Counted from the stretch's first letter, positions 45,815-54,746 are shown. The stretch is DNA of 64,000 bases from Pseudanabaena sp. UWO311 (GCF_006937785.1 NZ_SJEE01000002.1:186001-250000), one strand, 5' to 3'. Program-made: numbers and translations. Notes: generated by a model from the sequence alone, not told the origin.

Positions 45815-45876
45815 GCGATCGGAGATTTTGAGGTGATGTTTTAGGCGATCGGGAATGTCTTGTTTGAGAGCGATCG
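45815..45876. repeat. 62-bp direct repeat, right copy
   Basis: Second copy of the repeat at 44158. It ends two bases from the Uma2 gene's stop codon. Confidence 0.75.
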
Positions 45877-45878
45877 TA

Positions 45879-46655
45879 CTACATCTCGTCAGGATTTAGT
45901 CCAAGCGACCTAAGCATTTCGGCAAGACGTTGGGCTTTTAGCTCAGCCTGTTGTTGAGCTAAAGTTGCTTGAGTAGCGATCGCCTCAGCCTCACGCCGAG
46001 CCTGCTGCTCATAAGAACGTTCCAACTCCGCCTGATACCTAGCATGTTCCGCCTCAGCATGAGACCTTAAAATCTGCTTAGAAATCGGATCGTAAAAACG
46101 GAAAGTCTTATCAACAAAAAGATGTAAATCTAAACCCAACGTTTGACTATGCAAAGACAAAGTACCATCAGCTAAAGTTGAAACAGCGATCGGTACATAC
46201 TTGCCATTTCCCAGCCGCACACCCTGCAAAGAATCAGGCTTCAGAGAAATCCCCGAAGGATCATATTGAAAATATTCTTTCACACCCAAATCCCGATAAA
46301 TTAATGGATTTTCCGTACGGTCTTTCGTCACGGTTCCCTTAGAAGTTATTTCCAACACAAAATCTGGAACCTTCCCATCTTCTTCCCAAACCGTATAACT
46401 TACCCGATCCTCTTTACTCGCTCCAAACACAACAAAGATATCAGGCGCAATTCTCTTTTCTACGCCATCCTCTTCATAACGAATAAATAGATTCCCAGAA
46501 ACATACACATCTGGTAATTGCTCAAACCACAGTTTCAGAGCCTCAGTCGCATAACTCAAATTACGGCGTTGTTTATCACCTTCGGGCATCGGCTCAAAGT
46601 CCTCTAAAGGAGAGTCAAGTGTTTTAATTAGCTTGCGATCGCCAGAAATATTCAT
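45879..46655 (-). CDS. Uma2 family endonuclease-like protein with coiled-coil tail
   Basis: 258 residues. Uma2 core: IAPDIFVVFG, PDFVLEITSKGTVTKDRTENPLIYRDLGVKEYFQYD. The last 75 residues are a Glu/Ala/Gln-rich coiled coil ending RLAEMLRSLGLNPDEM, a common tail in this family. Function not established. It differs clearly from the Uma2 protein at 35250. Confidence 0.88.
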   Translation of the reverse strand: MNISGDRKLIKTLDSPLEDFEPMPEGDKQRRNLSYATEALKLWFEQLPDVYVSGNLFIRYEEDGVEKRIAPDIFVVFGASKEDRVSYTVWEEDGKVPDFVLEITSKGTVTKDRTENPLIYRDLGVKEYFQYDPSGISLKPDSLQGVRLGNGKYVPIAVSTLADGTLSLHSQTLGLDLHLFVDKTFRFYDPISKQILRSHAEAEHARYQAELERSYEQQARREAEAIATQATLAQQQAELKAQRLAEMLRSLGLNPDEM

Positions 46656-46750
46656 AACGGCACTCTAAGTCATATCAAGATTCAGCCTATCATATTTACG
46701 ATTTCGACTGATAGCAATCGGTATTTTTTCGGGTTAAGTATTTATATGTT

Positions 46751-46783
46751 AAGGATGGGAGGCGCTTCGTGCCGCCCATCCTT
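46751..46783. repeat. palindrome in a divergent gap
   Basis: AAGGATGGGAGGCGC-TTC-GTGCCGCCCATCCTT, upstream of both neighbours. Confidence 0.6.
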
Positions 46784-46905
46784 AAATATTTAGAGATTTT
46801 TGATAACAGTTGCTACAGCGACCGTGACTTAAAATATGGTTTATTGTTGACGAGTGCTAGAATCAGCGATTAAAAGCTGATAAATCTTTATTTTGTAGGT
46901 TTTAT

Positions 46906-47343
46906 GTGAGGGTATTGCCCGTGAATGCTGCTGAACAAGCTAGAAATGTCGAAGTAGCAACAAAAATCGCTACGATTGTCAATTTGTTTAAAGCTATTTA
47001 CCCTGCTGCAAGATCTGACTTAAAACCTTGGCTGAATAATTCTGATACTCGCAGATTACTTGATCCAGATTCGATTGATATAGGCTTTCATTTCCCAGGG
47101 GTAAGCTGGCGGCTTAAGGTTCGCAGTATTCTCTTTCAAATTCGACTATATGAAGATCCCGTTGATGGTGACTTGAGGGCGATCGGCGTTGAGGCAAGTG
47201 GACATGATCATAAAGGCGAATGTTGGCGATTTTCCACAGTGGACAATTGGCAATTCTTTGGCGATAAGATGCCGATGGAAGATGGAGTCGCAAATCTACG
47301 CGAGTTTAGTCGCCAAACCTTAGAAGTTTTCAATCGCAAATAG
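46906..47343 (+). CDS. conserved-looking cyanobacterial protein, unknown function
   Basis: 145 residues from GTG; a second GTG at 46921 is equally possible. A soluble alpha/beta protein without a recognised motif; it contains FHFPGVSWRLKVRSILFQIRLYED and a DGVANLREFSRQTLEVF end. Codon use is ordinary. No partner gene. Function unknown. Confidence 0.6.
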   Translation: MRVLPVNAAEQARNVEVATKIATIVNLFKAIYPAARSDLKPWLNNSDTRRLLDPDSIDIGFHFPGVSWRLKVRSILFQIRLYEDPVDGDLRAIGVEASGHDHKGECWRFSTVDNWQFFGDKMPMEDGVANLREFSRQTLEVFNRK

Positions 47344-47350
47344 AAGTAAT

Positions 47351-47437
47351 ACAAAAACATCAAATGGCTGAGCCATTTGATGTTTCTACAACCCTTGATG
47401 GGTTTGATCCTCAATTCACAAAAGTGTGGCGGGACTT
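47351..47437 (+). repeat. family A-like element, copy A6, with a changed stem
   Basis: ACATCAAATGGCTGAGCCATTTGATGT stands where others have ACACAAAATGGCGTAGCCATTTTGTGT: both arms changed together. AACCC/GGGTT and TTCACAAAAGTG follow; the far end is worn (TTTGGTG). Confidence 0.6.
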
Positions 47438-47476
47438 TGGTGAAATGCTACATCGGAGTAAGCTTTGCTTAGACTG

Positions 47477-47520
47477 TAAAACCCAAAAGAGTAGTGGCGG
47501 CGCTACTCTTTTGGGTTTTA
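47477..47520. repeat. variable-stem palindrome (AAAACCCAAAAGAGTAG)
   Basis: Arms TAAAACCCAAAAGAGTAG and complement around TGGCGGCG; the usual GCGCCGCC closing arm is lost. Confidence 0.7.
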
Positions 47521-47544
47521 TGCTCTAATTTGCTTTTTTATTCA

Positions 47545-47597
47545 AAACCAATTAGGGATTTTCAGCGCCGCAGGCGCTGAAAATCCCTAATTGGTTT
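47545..47597. repeat. perfect palindrome with AAACCAATTAGGGATTTTC arms
   Basis: Arms of 25 bp, centre CAGCGCCGCAGGCGCTG. Confidence 0.75.
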
Positions 47598-47635
47598 CAG
47601 ATTACAATGAGTTATAAGAGCGCAGTAATGTAGGA

Positions 47636-47682
47636 AACCAATTTTTAGCGGCGTGGCTTTGCCACGCCACTAAAAATTGGTT
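47636..47682. repeat. near-perfect palindrome with AACCAATTTTTAG arms
   Basis: Centre GGCGTGGCTTTGCCACGCC; lies about 50 bases before the next gene start. Confidence 0.7.
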
Positions 47683-47731
47683 CTTGATTAAATCGCAGAA
47701 TCATAACTTGGTAATTTTTGAGCACTAACCT

Positions 47732-48391
47732 ATGAAAGCATTTGTAGCAGGAGCCACAGGGCAAACAGGACGACATATTGTCACCGAATTAGTTAAGCGC
47801 AATATTTCCGTAAGAGCCTTAGTCCGTGACCTAGAACTCGCTAAAAAAATCCTACCGCCCGAAGTGGAATTGGTTCGAGGAAATGTGCTTTTTGCGGACA
47901 CATTAGCAGAGGCGATCGCAGATTGTGATGTGCTGGTATGCGCAACAGGTGCAAAGCCGAGCCTAAATGCTATGGAGCCATATTTGGTGGACTATATTGG
48001 CACAAAGAACTTAGTGAATGCTGCGAAGGCAAAAAACATCAAACATTTTGCGATCGTCTCTTCTCTTTGTGTATCAAAGCTATTCCATCCTTTAAATCTA
48101 TTCTGGCTAGTACTTTTCTGGAAAAAACAAGCAGAAAAATATTTGCAAAATAGTGGTTTGACCTATACGATCGTTCGCCCTGGCGGATTGCTAAATCATG
48201 AGAAAATAGGTGGACTGGTAATGTCTAGCCCTGACACTTTATTTGAAGGGAGTATTCCTCGGACTAAAGTTGCCCAAGTGACGGTCGAGGCTTTATTTGA
48301 AGATGCTGCAAAAAACAAGTTGGTGGAGATTGTGGTTGGAGCAGATAGCCCCGACAGCCCGATCGCTGGATTGTTTGCTAAGGTTGCTTAA
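47732..48391 (+). CDS. NAD(P)-binding atypical short-chain reductase
   Basis: 219 residues. N-terminal Rossmann motif VAGATGQTGRHIV, then VRALVRD and IVRPGGLLN, as in NmrA/Ycf39/Tic62-like atypical SDRs. The YxxxK catalytic pair is not evident. The protein is somewhat hydrophobic around residue 130 (NLFWLVLFW). In cyanobacteria such proteins act in photosystem assembly or as redox sensors; which applies here is unknown. Confidence 0.83.
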   Translation: MKAFVAGATGQTGRHIVTELVKRNISVRALVRDLELAKKILPPEVELVRGNVLFADTLAEAIADCDVLVCATGAKPSLNAMEPYLVDYIGTKNLVNAAKAKNIKHFAIVSSLCVSKLFHPLNLFWLVLFWKKQAEKYLQNSGLTYTIVRPGGLLNHEKIGGLVMSSPDTLFEGSIPRTKVAQVTVEALFEDAAKNKLVEIVVGADSPDSPIAGLFAKVA

Positions 48392-48434
48392 CCAAAACCA
48401 AAATTTATTTAAAATTGCTGCAAGGCAACGCTTT

Positions 48435-48520
48435 TAATGAATCACCCCGCCGCAAGCGGACGGGGTATCAAATTCTTTTTTACTGGAATATACTCACACC
48501 GCAGAGCGGTGGGGTATTTA
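48435..48520. repeat. two short GC-rich hairpins, possible IS200/IS605-type end relic
   Basis: CACCCCGCCGCAAGCGGACGGGGTATC and, 35 bases on, CACACCGCAGAGCGGTGGGGTATTT. The pattern ACCCCGC...GCGGGGTATC recalls hairpins at the ends of IS200/IS605 elements. No tnpA or tnpB is present. Confidence 0.35.
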
Positions 48521-48581
48521 CCCTCTTAGTTGAATAAATTTGATGGTTCTTTTGATCATAAATTTCTACAAATAAACAAAT

Positions 48582-49409
48582 ATGCCTAAAACTGTATTCA
48601 TTACTGGAGCTTCATCAGGAATTGGCAGAGCAACGGCTTTATATTTCCAAAAACAAGGTTGGAATGTCGCCGCCACAATGCGATCGCCTGATCAAGAAAT
48701 AAGCAGAACCAATAGTCTGGCAAATCTTGATCGCGTAGTTTGCCTAAAACTTGATGTTACCGATCGTCCCACGATCACTGATGCAGTTGCAGAAAGTATT
48801 GCTAAATTTGGGGCGATCGATGTGCTGGTAAATAATGCTGGCTATGGCATGTTAGGAGCATTTGAGACTTCTACCCCTGAGCAAATCCAGCGTCAATTTG
48901 ATACTAATGTATTTGGACTGATGGAAACCACTCGCGCAGTGCTACCTCATTTTCGCGATCGCAAGCAGGGTGTAATTGTGAACGTTGCCTCTATTGGCGG
49001 GCGCGTCGCCTTCCCTCTCTATAGCCTTTATCACGCCACGAAATGGGCTGTGGAAGGATTTTCGGAATCCTTGCAACATGAACTTCTTGCTTTCAATATT
49101 CGCGTCAAAATTGTAGAGCCAGGTCCAATTAAAACTGACTTTTATGAGCGATCGGCAGACCGCACCAGCAATCCTGATTTTCCAGAATATGATGAATTTA
49201 GCGATCGCATTTTGACGAAACTCAATAAGATTGGCACAACGGGAGCATTACCTGAAGTTGTAGCCAAAACTATCTATACCGCTAGCACTGATAAATCATG
49301 GAAATTGCGTTATCCCGCCGATCCACTTGCTAAGCAATTATTATTTATGCGTAAGCTTTTACCTGATTTTCTCTTCACCAAAATTGTCCGCCAAAGCACA
49401 GGTGTCTAG
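48582..49409 (+). CDS. classical short-chain dehydrogenase/reductase
   Basis: 275 residues. Cofactor motif TGASSGIGRA (residues 9-18), NNAG (84-87), catalytic Ser137, Tyr150 and Lys154 (YHATK). The C-terminal extension after residue 200 resembles SDRs acting on lipids or retinoid-like substrates. Substrate unknown. ATG start. Confidence 0.9.
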   Translation: MPKTVFITGASSGIGRATALYFQKQGWNVAATMRSPDQEISRTNSLANLDRVVCLKLDVTDRPTITDAVAESIAKFGAIDVLVNNAGYGMLGAFETSTPEQIQRQFDTNVFGLMETTRAVLPHFRDRKQGVIVNVASIGGRVAFPLYSLYHATKWAVEGFSESLQHELLAFNIRVKIVEPGPIKTDFYERSADRTSNPDFPEYDEFSDRILTKLNKIGTTGALPEVVAKTIYTASTDKSWKLRYPADPLAKQLLFMRKLLPDFLFTKIVRQSTGV

Positions 49410-49413
49410 ATTC

Positions 49414-49444
49414 AAAATAGAGAAGGCTTAGCCTTCTCTATTTT
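49414..49444 (+). terminator. SDR gene terminator
   Basis: AAAATAGAGAAGGC-TTA-GCCTTCTCTATTTTTT. Confidence 0.75.
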
Positions 49445-49455
49445 TTACAGCAGTT

Positions 49456-49489
49456 AAAAAAAAGTGGCGCTTTGCACCACCTTTTTTTT
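49456..49489 (-). terminator. LCP gene terminator
   Basis: AAAAAAAAGTGGCGC-TTTG-CACCACCTTTTTTTT, with minor mismatch, reading out of the minus-strand gene. Confidence 0.7.
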
Positions 49490-49491
49490 AG

Positions 49492-50922
49492 CTATTGTTT
49501 TGTTGGTGTAGGTTTAATAGGCTTCAGGGGAATATTATTTGCTTGAAGCCAGTCTTTGCCAACCCGAACCGTGATATCTGACTCAATATCGCCTGTTGAC
49601 TCGATGACCACTTCACCAAGACCCAGAGCTTCTCGCAACTTCTCGGCACTTTCTCGATCGCCATTTTGAGCAACAATCACCGTTTTCGCAAGAGGCTTTG
49701 TCCAGCGATCGCTAGCAGGAAATACTTGAGCATATCCAGCCTTAGACAGAACAGTTGTGGCTTTTTTGGAGCCTTCAGGTTGGGACAGACTATCTTGGAT
49801 CGCAATTCTTAGATTTTGAGGGGTGCTTTCCTCTAGACTTGCGTCTGCTTTCTTCATGATCCCGAAGCTTTGGCTCATGATTTTGGCAAGTCGTCGATTA
49901 TCCAAAATCCAGTAGCTCAAGCTATCAAACTCGCCTGGGTTACTAAACCGTCCTGGAGCCATATGCATCTGGATATTTTTGCGATCAATCTTTGACGTAT
50001 ACCCAGCAAGGGCAAGCACTTCTTCGACTGATAGGTTTGTATCAATATTGTCCTTAACAATGGCTAGGATTTCAGGAAACTTAGTGATGGCTTCGGGTTT
50101 TAGTTTCTGATCGATAAAAGCACGGAAAAATGCTTGCTGACGTTGTACACGACCAATATCGCCCAGATCATCGTGACGATAGCGCATGTATTGAATTGCT
50201 TTACTACCGTTTAATTTTTGCTGCCCCGCATTAAGGTTGATATATAGATGTTGGCTATCATCTTGATATTTCATCTTTTTCGGCACATACACATCAATAC
50301 CACCAAGGGCATCGACTAATTTACCAAAACCATTGACATTGAATCGGATATAACGATCAATCGGTATATCACCCAGCACTTGACTCACAGTTTGTGCTGA
50401 TAGGGGTGCACCACCTGCATAGTTGGCAAAATTAATTTTGGTCTTGCCTACACCTTGAATATCGACACGGGTATCACGAGGAATTGATAAAACTGCAACT
50501 TTTTGAATCGCAGGATCAAAACGGATCAGCAACATTGCGTCACTCATCCCATTGAGGTTGTCGTCAACCTCAGCCAAGTATTTACCTTTGGGCTTGGACT
50601 GGGCATCAGGTAAGTCAGAGGTAAGAATGATCGTTCCGAGAACCAAGATATTGACAGGACGAGTCAGCGTCGGTACACCCGCGATCGCTGAAGTCATGCC
50701 ATCGGAATTACGATTAAATACTGCTGCCTCATCAGCCGATAGCTGACGCTGCTGAAAAGGTCTACTACTCAATACAAAAGCCAAGCCTGCACCTAATCCT
50801 CCCGACAACAGCGCCACAAATAGAACTACAAAAAGAGTCCATTTATGCTTTGAAGCCGTTTTGGTCTTTGGCGACTTGTTAGTCAAACTTGAGTTACCTA
50901 AATTGATTGGATTTGTTGCCAC
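49492..50922 (-). CDS. LytR-CpsA-Psr (LCP) family protein with LytR_C domain
   Basis: 476 residues. A single membrane anchor lies at about 27-50 after a Lys/Thr-rich cytoplasmic stretch. The LCP domain (about 105-290) shows DAMLLIRFDP, VLSIPRDTRVDI, INFANYAGG and YMRYRHDDLGDIGRVQRQQ, whose Arg and Asp bind the polyprenyl pyrophosphate. A LytR_C domain ends the protein (about 385-465). LCP enzymes transfer polysaccharides to peptidoglycan. GTG start. Confidence 0.9.
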   Translation of the reverse strand: MATNPINLGNSSLTNKSPKTKTASKHKWTLFVVLFVALLSGGLGAGLAFVLSSRPFQQRQLSADEAAVFNRNSDGMTSAIAGVPTLTRPVNILVLGTIILTSDLPDAQSKPKGKYLAEVDDNLNGMSDAMLLIRFDPAIQKVAVLSIPRDTRVDIQGVGKTKINFANYAGGAPLSAQTVSQVLGDIPIDRYIRFNVNGFGKLVDALGGIDVYVPKKMKYQDDSQHLYINLNAGQQKLNGSKAIQYMRYRHDDLGDIGRVQRQQAFFRAFIDQKLKPEAITKFPEILAIVKDNIDTNLSVEEVLALAGYTSKIDRKNIQMHMAPGRFSNPGEFDSLSYWILDNRRLAKIMSQSFGIMKKADASLEESTPQNLRIAIQDSLSQPEGSKKATTVLSKAGYAQVFPASDRWTKPLAKTVIVAQNGDRESAEKLREALGLGEVVIESTGDIESDITVRVGKDWLQANNIPLKPIKPTPTKQ

Positions 50923-51162
50923 AGGTAGGGAATACTCCTCACGACTGAACGGTTTCTTCAGCGATCACCCACCCATGAGCAAAGATGGGGCTCAACACAC
51001 TTTTTTAATTACCTCAAGAACTTTAGATAGCACTCTTGAGGCTTTTAGACTAATTAGCATTTTACTTTAGCACTGTATCGTAACTTATCGTTACAAAGTG
51101 TTAAACATCCTATTAGGCTAGCAAAAAGTCTAGCTATGCAAATTATTTGGATGGATGATACT

Positions 51163-51221
51163 ACATATTTACAGATATAGAGAATTTCGCAAATTGGCAA
51201 TTCTCTATATCTGTAAATATG
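51163..51221. repeat. long AT-rich palindrome
   Basis: ACATATTTACAGATATAGAG... arms of about 24 bp around TTTCGCAAATTGGCAA. Upstream of both flanking genes. Confidence 0.65.
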
Positions 51222-51251
51222 TATTGCCCTACGCTCAAGTGCAAGCTAAAC

Positions 51252-51306
51252 AACCCAAAAACACGAGGGGCGGCGCTTAGCGCCGCCCCTCGTGTTTTTT
51301 TGGTTT
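51252..51306. repeat. variable-stem palindrome (AACCCAAAAACACGAGGGGCGGCGC)
   Basis: Arms of 25 bp with loop TTA; constant outer ACCCAA and inner GGCGGCGC, private middle AACACGAGG. Confidence 0.75.
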
Positions 51307-51348
51307 TAATTCAGATGGTGCAACATATAAAATCAAGTTAACGTCAAC

Positions 51349-52251
51349 TTGGCAAACCCTGTAGTGAGAAAGAATTTGAAAAGTCAAACCTCTCGATCTC
51401 TAAAAGCTGTGAGTATGCTTGCTGTGATTGCTCTTGCCAGTTGTGCTTCTTCGTTAAAAGCCCCCTCCTCCGCTCCTAACCTTGTATCTAAGCCCGAACA
51501 AGCCTCAACTACAAACGCCCCCGCAAAGGAAGTTGTCCCCCGTCCGCTGCTAATTAAATCTGCTGAAATTTCTCTACAAGTCAAGTCCATCGAAGAGGTT
51601 ACTAAAGCCATCTCAGCACTTATCAAACAACAACAGGGAGATATTTTAGAATTACAGGACTTTCGTTCAGGAAATTCTGACATGGAACAGTCAGTTTTCC
51701 TGAGACTCAGAGTTCCTCAAGAACGTCTTGATTTGATGATTGATGCGATCGCTCAGCTAGGAATTGTCAAAGGGCGAGCAATTAAAGCTGAAGATGTCTC
51801 TACTCAATTGGTGGATTTGCAAGCTCGCCTCAAAAATTTGCGACAAACTGAAGTACAGCTACAGGGAATCCTCCAGCAGACTGGCTCTGTGGGTGATGTC
51901 CTAAAAGTTACGCAAGAACTCAGTCGTGTCAGGGAAGAGATTGAGCAAATTGATGCTCAGTTCACCAATCTAAAAAATCAAGTTGCTTATTCAACGATAC
52001 AGGTAAGACTTTTGTCCGCGATATCGACCATTGCACCTCAATCTGATCTCGGCACACAATTACAAAATACTTGGAATAGCGCCGCCAATTCTTTTACAGT
52101 TGTCAGCATCGGACTATTAAAACTAGCAATCTGGCTATTAGTCTATTGTCCCTATTGGCTAATCCCTCTAGCAATTTACTTATTTTTACGACACCGACAT
52201 CGCCAACTAGCGCAAGCCTCAAAGCCTGACTCTAATGTGAGTTCAGATTAA
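51349..52251 (+). CDS. DUF4349 lipoprotein
   Basis: 300 residues from TTG; a GTG at 51364 is an alternative. Lipobox-like LASC at about residue 32. Residues about 65-215 match DUF4349: SAEISLQVKSIEEV, RLRVPQERLDLMIDAI and a coiled coil. One or two membrane helices end the protein (about 250-285) with a basic RHRHRQ tail. Molecular role unknown, envelope-associated. Confidence 0.8.
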   Translation: MANPVVRKNLKSQTSRSLKAVSMLAVIALASCASSLKAPSSAPNLVSKPEQASTTNAPAKEVVPRPLLIKSAEISLQVKSIEEVTKAISALIKQQQGDILELQDFRSGNSDMEQSVFLRLRVPQERLDLMIDAIAQLGIVKGRAIKAEDVSTQLVDLQARLKNLRQTEVQLQGILQQTGSVGDVLKVTQELSRVREEIEQIDAQFTNLKNQVAYSTIQVRLLSAISTIAPQSDLGTQLQNTWNSAANSFTVVSIGLLKLAIWLLVYCPYWLIPLAIYLFLRHRHRQLAQASKPDSNVSSD

Positions 52252-52314
52252 GCTACTGCTAAACTAGTATTGACATATTTTTATCGAGATTTTTGAAAGA
52301 TCTGCAAGTTGATT

Positions 52315-52764
52315 ATGGAAGTTAGATTTCGAGAATGCGATTGGTTCGACTTATGGATCTGGATAAAATTCAATGAAATCCCCTCCCAGCAAGAAAAACA
52401 ACTGTTAGACGAGGTATTTAATTCTTGGTTTTTGCTTGGTAAATTAGGTGGTTTCAATGCCTGCAATATGCAGGTTTTAGAATCTGGTGTGGATGTCAGC
52501 TATTTTGACTATGACAATCAAGCCGCCGATGATGAGATGATGTCGGTCATGCACAACATGACTGATCTCGAATACGAAAACGAATGGGGGCGCTGTTGGG
52601 TTGACTTGGGAACGACCGATGCGATCGCGATCGATACTTTGGTAAATGCGTTGCGCCAATTTGATAAGGAATATGTCGCGATCGAAGAAGTAATTATCGG
52701 TGGACAAAACTCTGACTGGTTAGTTGAGCATAAGAGTCTAGATGATGAAGATTATGATCGTTAA
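52315..52764 (+). CDS. DUF3531 family protein
   Basis: 149 residues from the ATG at 52315; the TTG at 52309 is less likely. Matches the DUF3531 family of cyanobacteria and plastids: MEVRFRECDWFDLWIWIKF, VFNSWFLLGKLGGFNACNMQV and WVDLGTTDAIAIDTLVNALRQ. Very acidic C-terminus. Function not established in any organism I can cite. Confidence 0.88.
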   Translation: MEVRFRECDWFDLWIWIKFNEIPSQQEKQLLDEVFNSWFLLGKLGGFNACNMQVLESGVDVSYFDYDNQAADDEMMSVMHNMTDLEYENEWGRCWVDLGTTDAIAIDTLVNALRQFDKEYVAIEEVIIGGQNSDWLVEHKSLDDEDYDR

Positions 52765-52768
52765 ACTA

Positions 52769-52795
52769 TTAGAGACATGCTGGGCATGTCTCTAA
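52769..52795 (+). terminator. hairpin between DUF3531 gene and gloA
   Basis: TTAGAGACATGC-TGG-GCATGTCTCTAA followed by TAAAAATTTA. Confidence 0.6.
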
Positions 52796-52818
52796 TAAAA
52801 ATTTAGAGGAAAACCAAA

Positions 52819-53202
52819 ATGCGCGTTTTGCACACCATGATTCGAGTTGGCGATCTAGAGCGATCGCTTGATTTTTATAGTAATGTCCTAGGTATGAAAA
52901 TATTGCGTCGTAAGGATTATCCTGATGGGCGCTTTACCCTCGCCTTCGTTGGTTACGGCGATGAATCGAGCAATGCCGTCATTGAGCTAACCCATAATTG
53001 GGATACCAGTACCTACGACATTGGCACTGGCTATGGTCATATTGCGTTAGGTATGGAAAATATTTATACCGCCTGTGACGCTATTCGAGAAAAAGGCGGC
53101 AAAATTACCCGTGAGCCAGGACCGATGAAGCATGGCACAACTGAAATTGCCTTTGTCGAAGATCCAGATGGCTATAAAATCGAGTTGATTCAACTCAAAT
53201 AA
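52819..53202 (+). CDS. gloA: lactoylglutathione lyase (glyoxalase I)
   Basis: 127 residues. Metal ligands His5, Glu56, His74 and Glu122 fall at the same positions I recall for the E. coli enzyme. [14 protein letters not shown]-type start and [25 protein letters not shown] end are canonical. It detoxifies methylglyoxal as its glutathione hemithioacetal. ATG start preceded by AGAGGAAA. Confidence 0.95.
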   Translation: MRVLHTMIRVGDLERSLDFYSNVLGMKILRRKDYPDGRFTLAFVGYGDESSNAVIELTHNWDTSTYDIGTGYGHIALGMENIYTACDAIREKGGKITREPGPMKHGTTEIAFVEDPDGYKIELIQLK

Positions 53203-53233
53203 CTTGAATTGCGGCGAAGCCGCAATTCAAGTT
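53201..53233 (+). terminator. gloA terminator
   Basis: AACTTGAATTGCGGC-GAA-GCCGCAATTCAAGTT, overlapping the stop codon. Confidence 0.75.
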
Positions 53234-53292
53234 TCTGAAGATTGAGATAAAAATTGTTATAAGCTGTAAAGCTGCACACCAGTAGCCTAGTC

Positions 53293-54723
53293 ATGCGTAG
53301 ACCCCGATATACAACTTCTTGGCAATCCAAGCGCAAATCTTGGTTGCGAAATACTCTACTTTTGATCCTAATTGGTCTGCCATTAATATTGATTTTGGCG
53401 GAACTAATCGCACGAGGAGCAGTTTTAGCAACAGGTAGTAACAACCAGCTCGCCCCCAACAAAACTGTAGCGATCGCTCAGTCCTACGCCTTTAAATTGC
53501 AGGACTCTAATGGTAATAACTATCCTGGACTACCAGATGCTGGGCAGCTCCAAGTAAAACGCAGTCCACTACTGGGTTATGAATTGCTTCCCAGTCAAAG
53601 TAGTGAATATTGGCAAATCAACGATCAGGGCTTTCGCCAAGATTCATCCGTCCCCGTTGTCAAGCCTCCTAACGAGATCCGAGTCTTTTTGGTTGGTGGC
53701 TCCACCGCTTTTACAAATATGGCGGAAAAGAATCAAAATGCTCTAGCTTTTAAGGTTGAGAAATTGCTGAACGAGCGCGTCCGTGCTCAGAATAGCAGTC
53801 CCGAAAAGTTTAAGCCCAAAGAAATCCCCTACTTTGCCGACCAAATTGAAGCGATGCGAGCATTACCTCCGCGTATTCGTGATGGCAGCTATAGAGTAAT
53901 TGCGGCTGCGGCTCCTGGCTATAGCTCTGGCAATGAACTAGCTCTATTAGCGCATAAGGTAATGACATATAGCCCCAATGCACTGTTGATTCTCGATGGC
54001 TATGAAGATTTGCGATCGCCTAGCAATCAGACTGCTCGCGAAATTGGGAATGTTGAGCAAATGCTACGTGATCCACTAGCCCAATATCGACAACATCTAA
54101 CCCAGCAATTTAATAATTGGTTAAATTCGCTCTATCTAGTCAAAGCATGGCAAAAATGGGTAATACCAGCAGATATCAGTACATTTAGCTCTGAATATCA
54201 AGTTTTTAATGCTGAACAACTTAGCAAAGATCCTAAGGAAACTCAAAAAAGAGTTGACCGATATCTCTACAATACTCAGCAAATGATGAGATTGACTAAT
54301 AATATTCCTGCTTTGATCCTGCTTCAGCCAGAAATAACAGGCAAGCAAAAATCCTTAACCAAAGAAGAAGAAGGTATTCTAAAATCTTTGGGCAAGGAAT
54401 ATAGCGATCGCGCTACTAATGCTTACATGCTCACTGAACAAGCTCTGAGCAATAGCCCGATCAAGGCCAAATTTGTCAGTTTTTATCAGCTGTTTCAAAA
54501 TACTAACCAGCAAGCCTTCATCGATCCCATCCATCTGACTGAAGCTGCCAATGATGTATTAGCTCAGAAACTATATGAAAGTACCGAACAGCTCTTTTTG
54601 GTGCAGCCTGCTCCAAATGCCCTAAGTGGTGATGTGGATGCAAAAACAAGCACACCGCCTCAGCCCGTGGTCACACCAGAACCTAATCAGTCGAGTGTCC
54701 TGCGTTCACTGATTATTCCTTAG
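53293..54723 (+). CDS. membrane-anchored SGNH/GDSL-type hydrolase
   Basis: 476 residues. One membrane helix at about 19-45 after a basic N-terminus. VFLVGGSTAF (about 131-140) supplies the nucleophile serine block, AAPGYSSGNELALL a second block, and DPIHLTEAANDVLA near the C-terminus the Asp/His pair. Pro-rich tail. This is the arrangement of SGNH esterases that act on envelope or exported glycans; substrate unknown. Located before petG, with no operon evidence. Confidence 0.78.
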   Translation: MRRPRYTTSWQSKRKSWLRNTLLLILIGLPLILILAELIARGAVLATGSNNQLAPNKTVAIAQSYAFKLQDSNGNNYPGLPDAGQLQVKRSPLLGYELLPSQSSEYWQINDQGFRQDSSVPVVKPPNEIRVFLVGGSTAFTNMAEKNQNALAFKVEKLLNERVRAQNSSPEKFKPKEIPYFADQIEAMRALPPRIRDGSYRVIAAAAPGYSSGNELALLAHKVMTYSPNALLILDGYEDLRSPSNQTAREIGNVEQMLRDPLAQYRQHLTQQFNNWLNSLYLVKAWQKWVIPADISTFSSEYQVFNAEQLSKDPKETQKRVDRYLYNTQQMMRLTNNIPALILLQPEITGKQKSLTKEEEGILKSLGKEYSDRATNAYMLTEQALSNSPIKAKFVSFYQLFQNTNQQAFIDPIHLTEAANDVLAQKLYESTEQLFLVQPAPNALSGDVDAKTSTPPQPVVTPEPNQSSVLRSLIIP

Positions 54724-54746
54724 AACTAGGCGAGTTTTATTAGTAA

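Larger units (their letters stand above)
47344..47731. other. 388-base gap with four consecutive palindromic elements
   Basis: Holds a divergent family A copy, then palindromes at 47477-47520, 47545-47597 and 47636-47682. No gene seen. Confidence 0.8.
50923..51348. other. 426-base gap between divergent LCP and DUF4349 genes
   Basis: Holds a long palindrome at 51163-51221 and another at 51252-51306, and an AT-rich stretch before the LCP start. Nothing coding seen. Confidence 0.7.

Noticed and set aside
50930-50950. Second Yfr1-like motif (ACTCCTCAC) before the LCP gene
   Set aside because: The motif is incomplete (ACTCCTCACGA) and lacks flanking stems.
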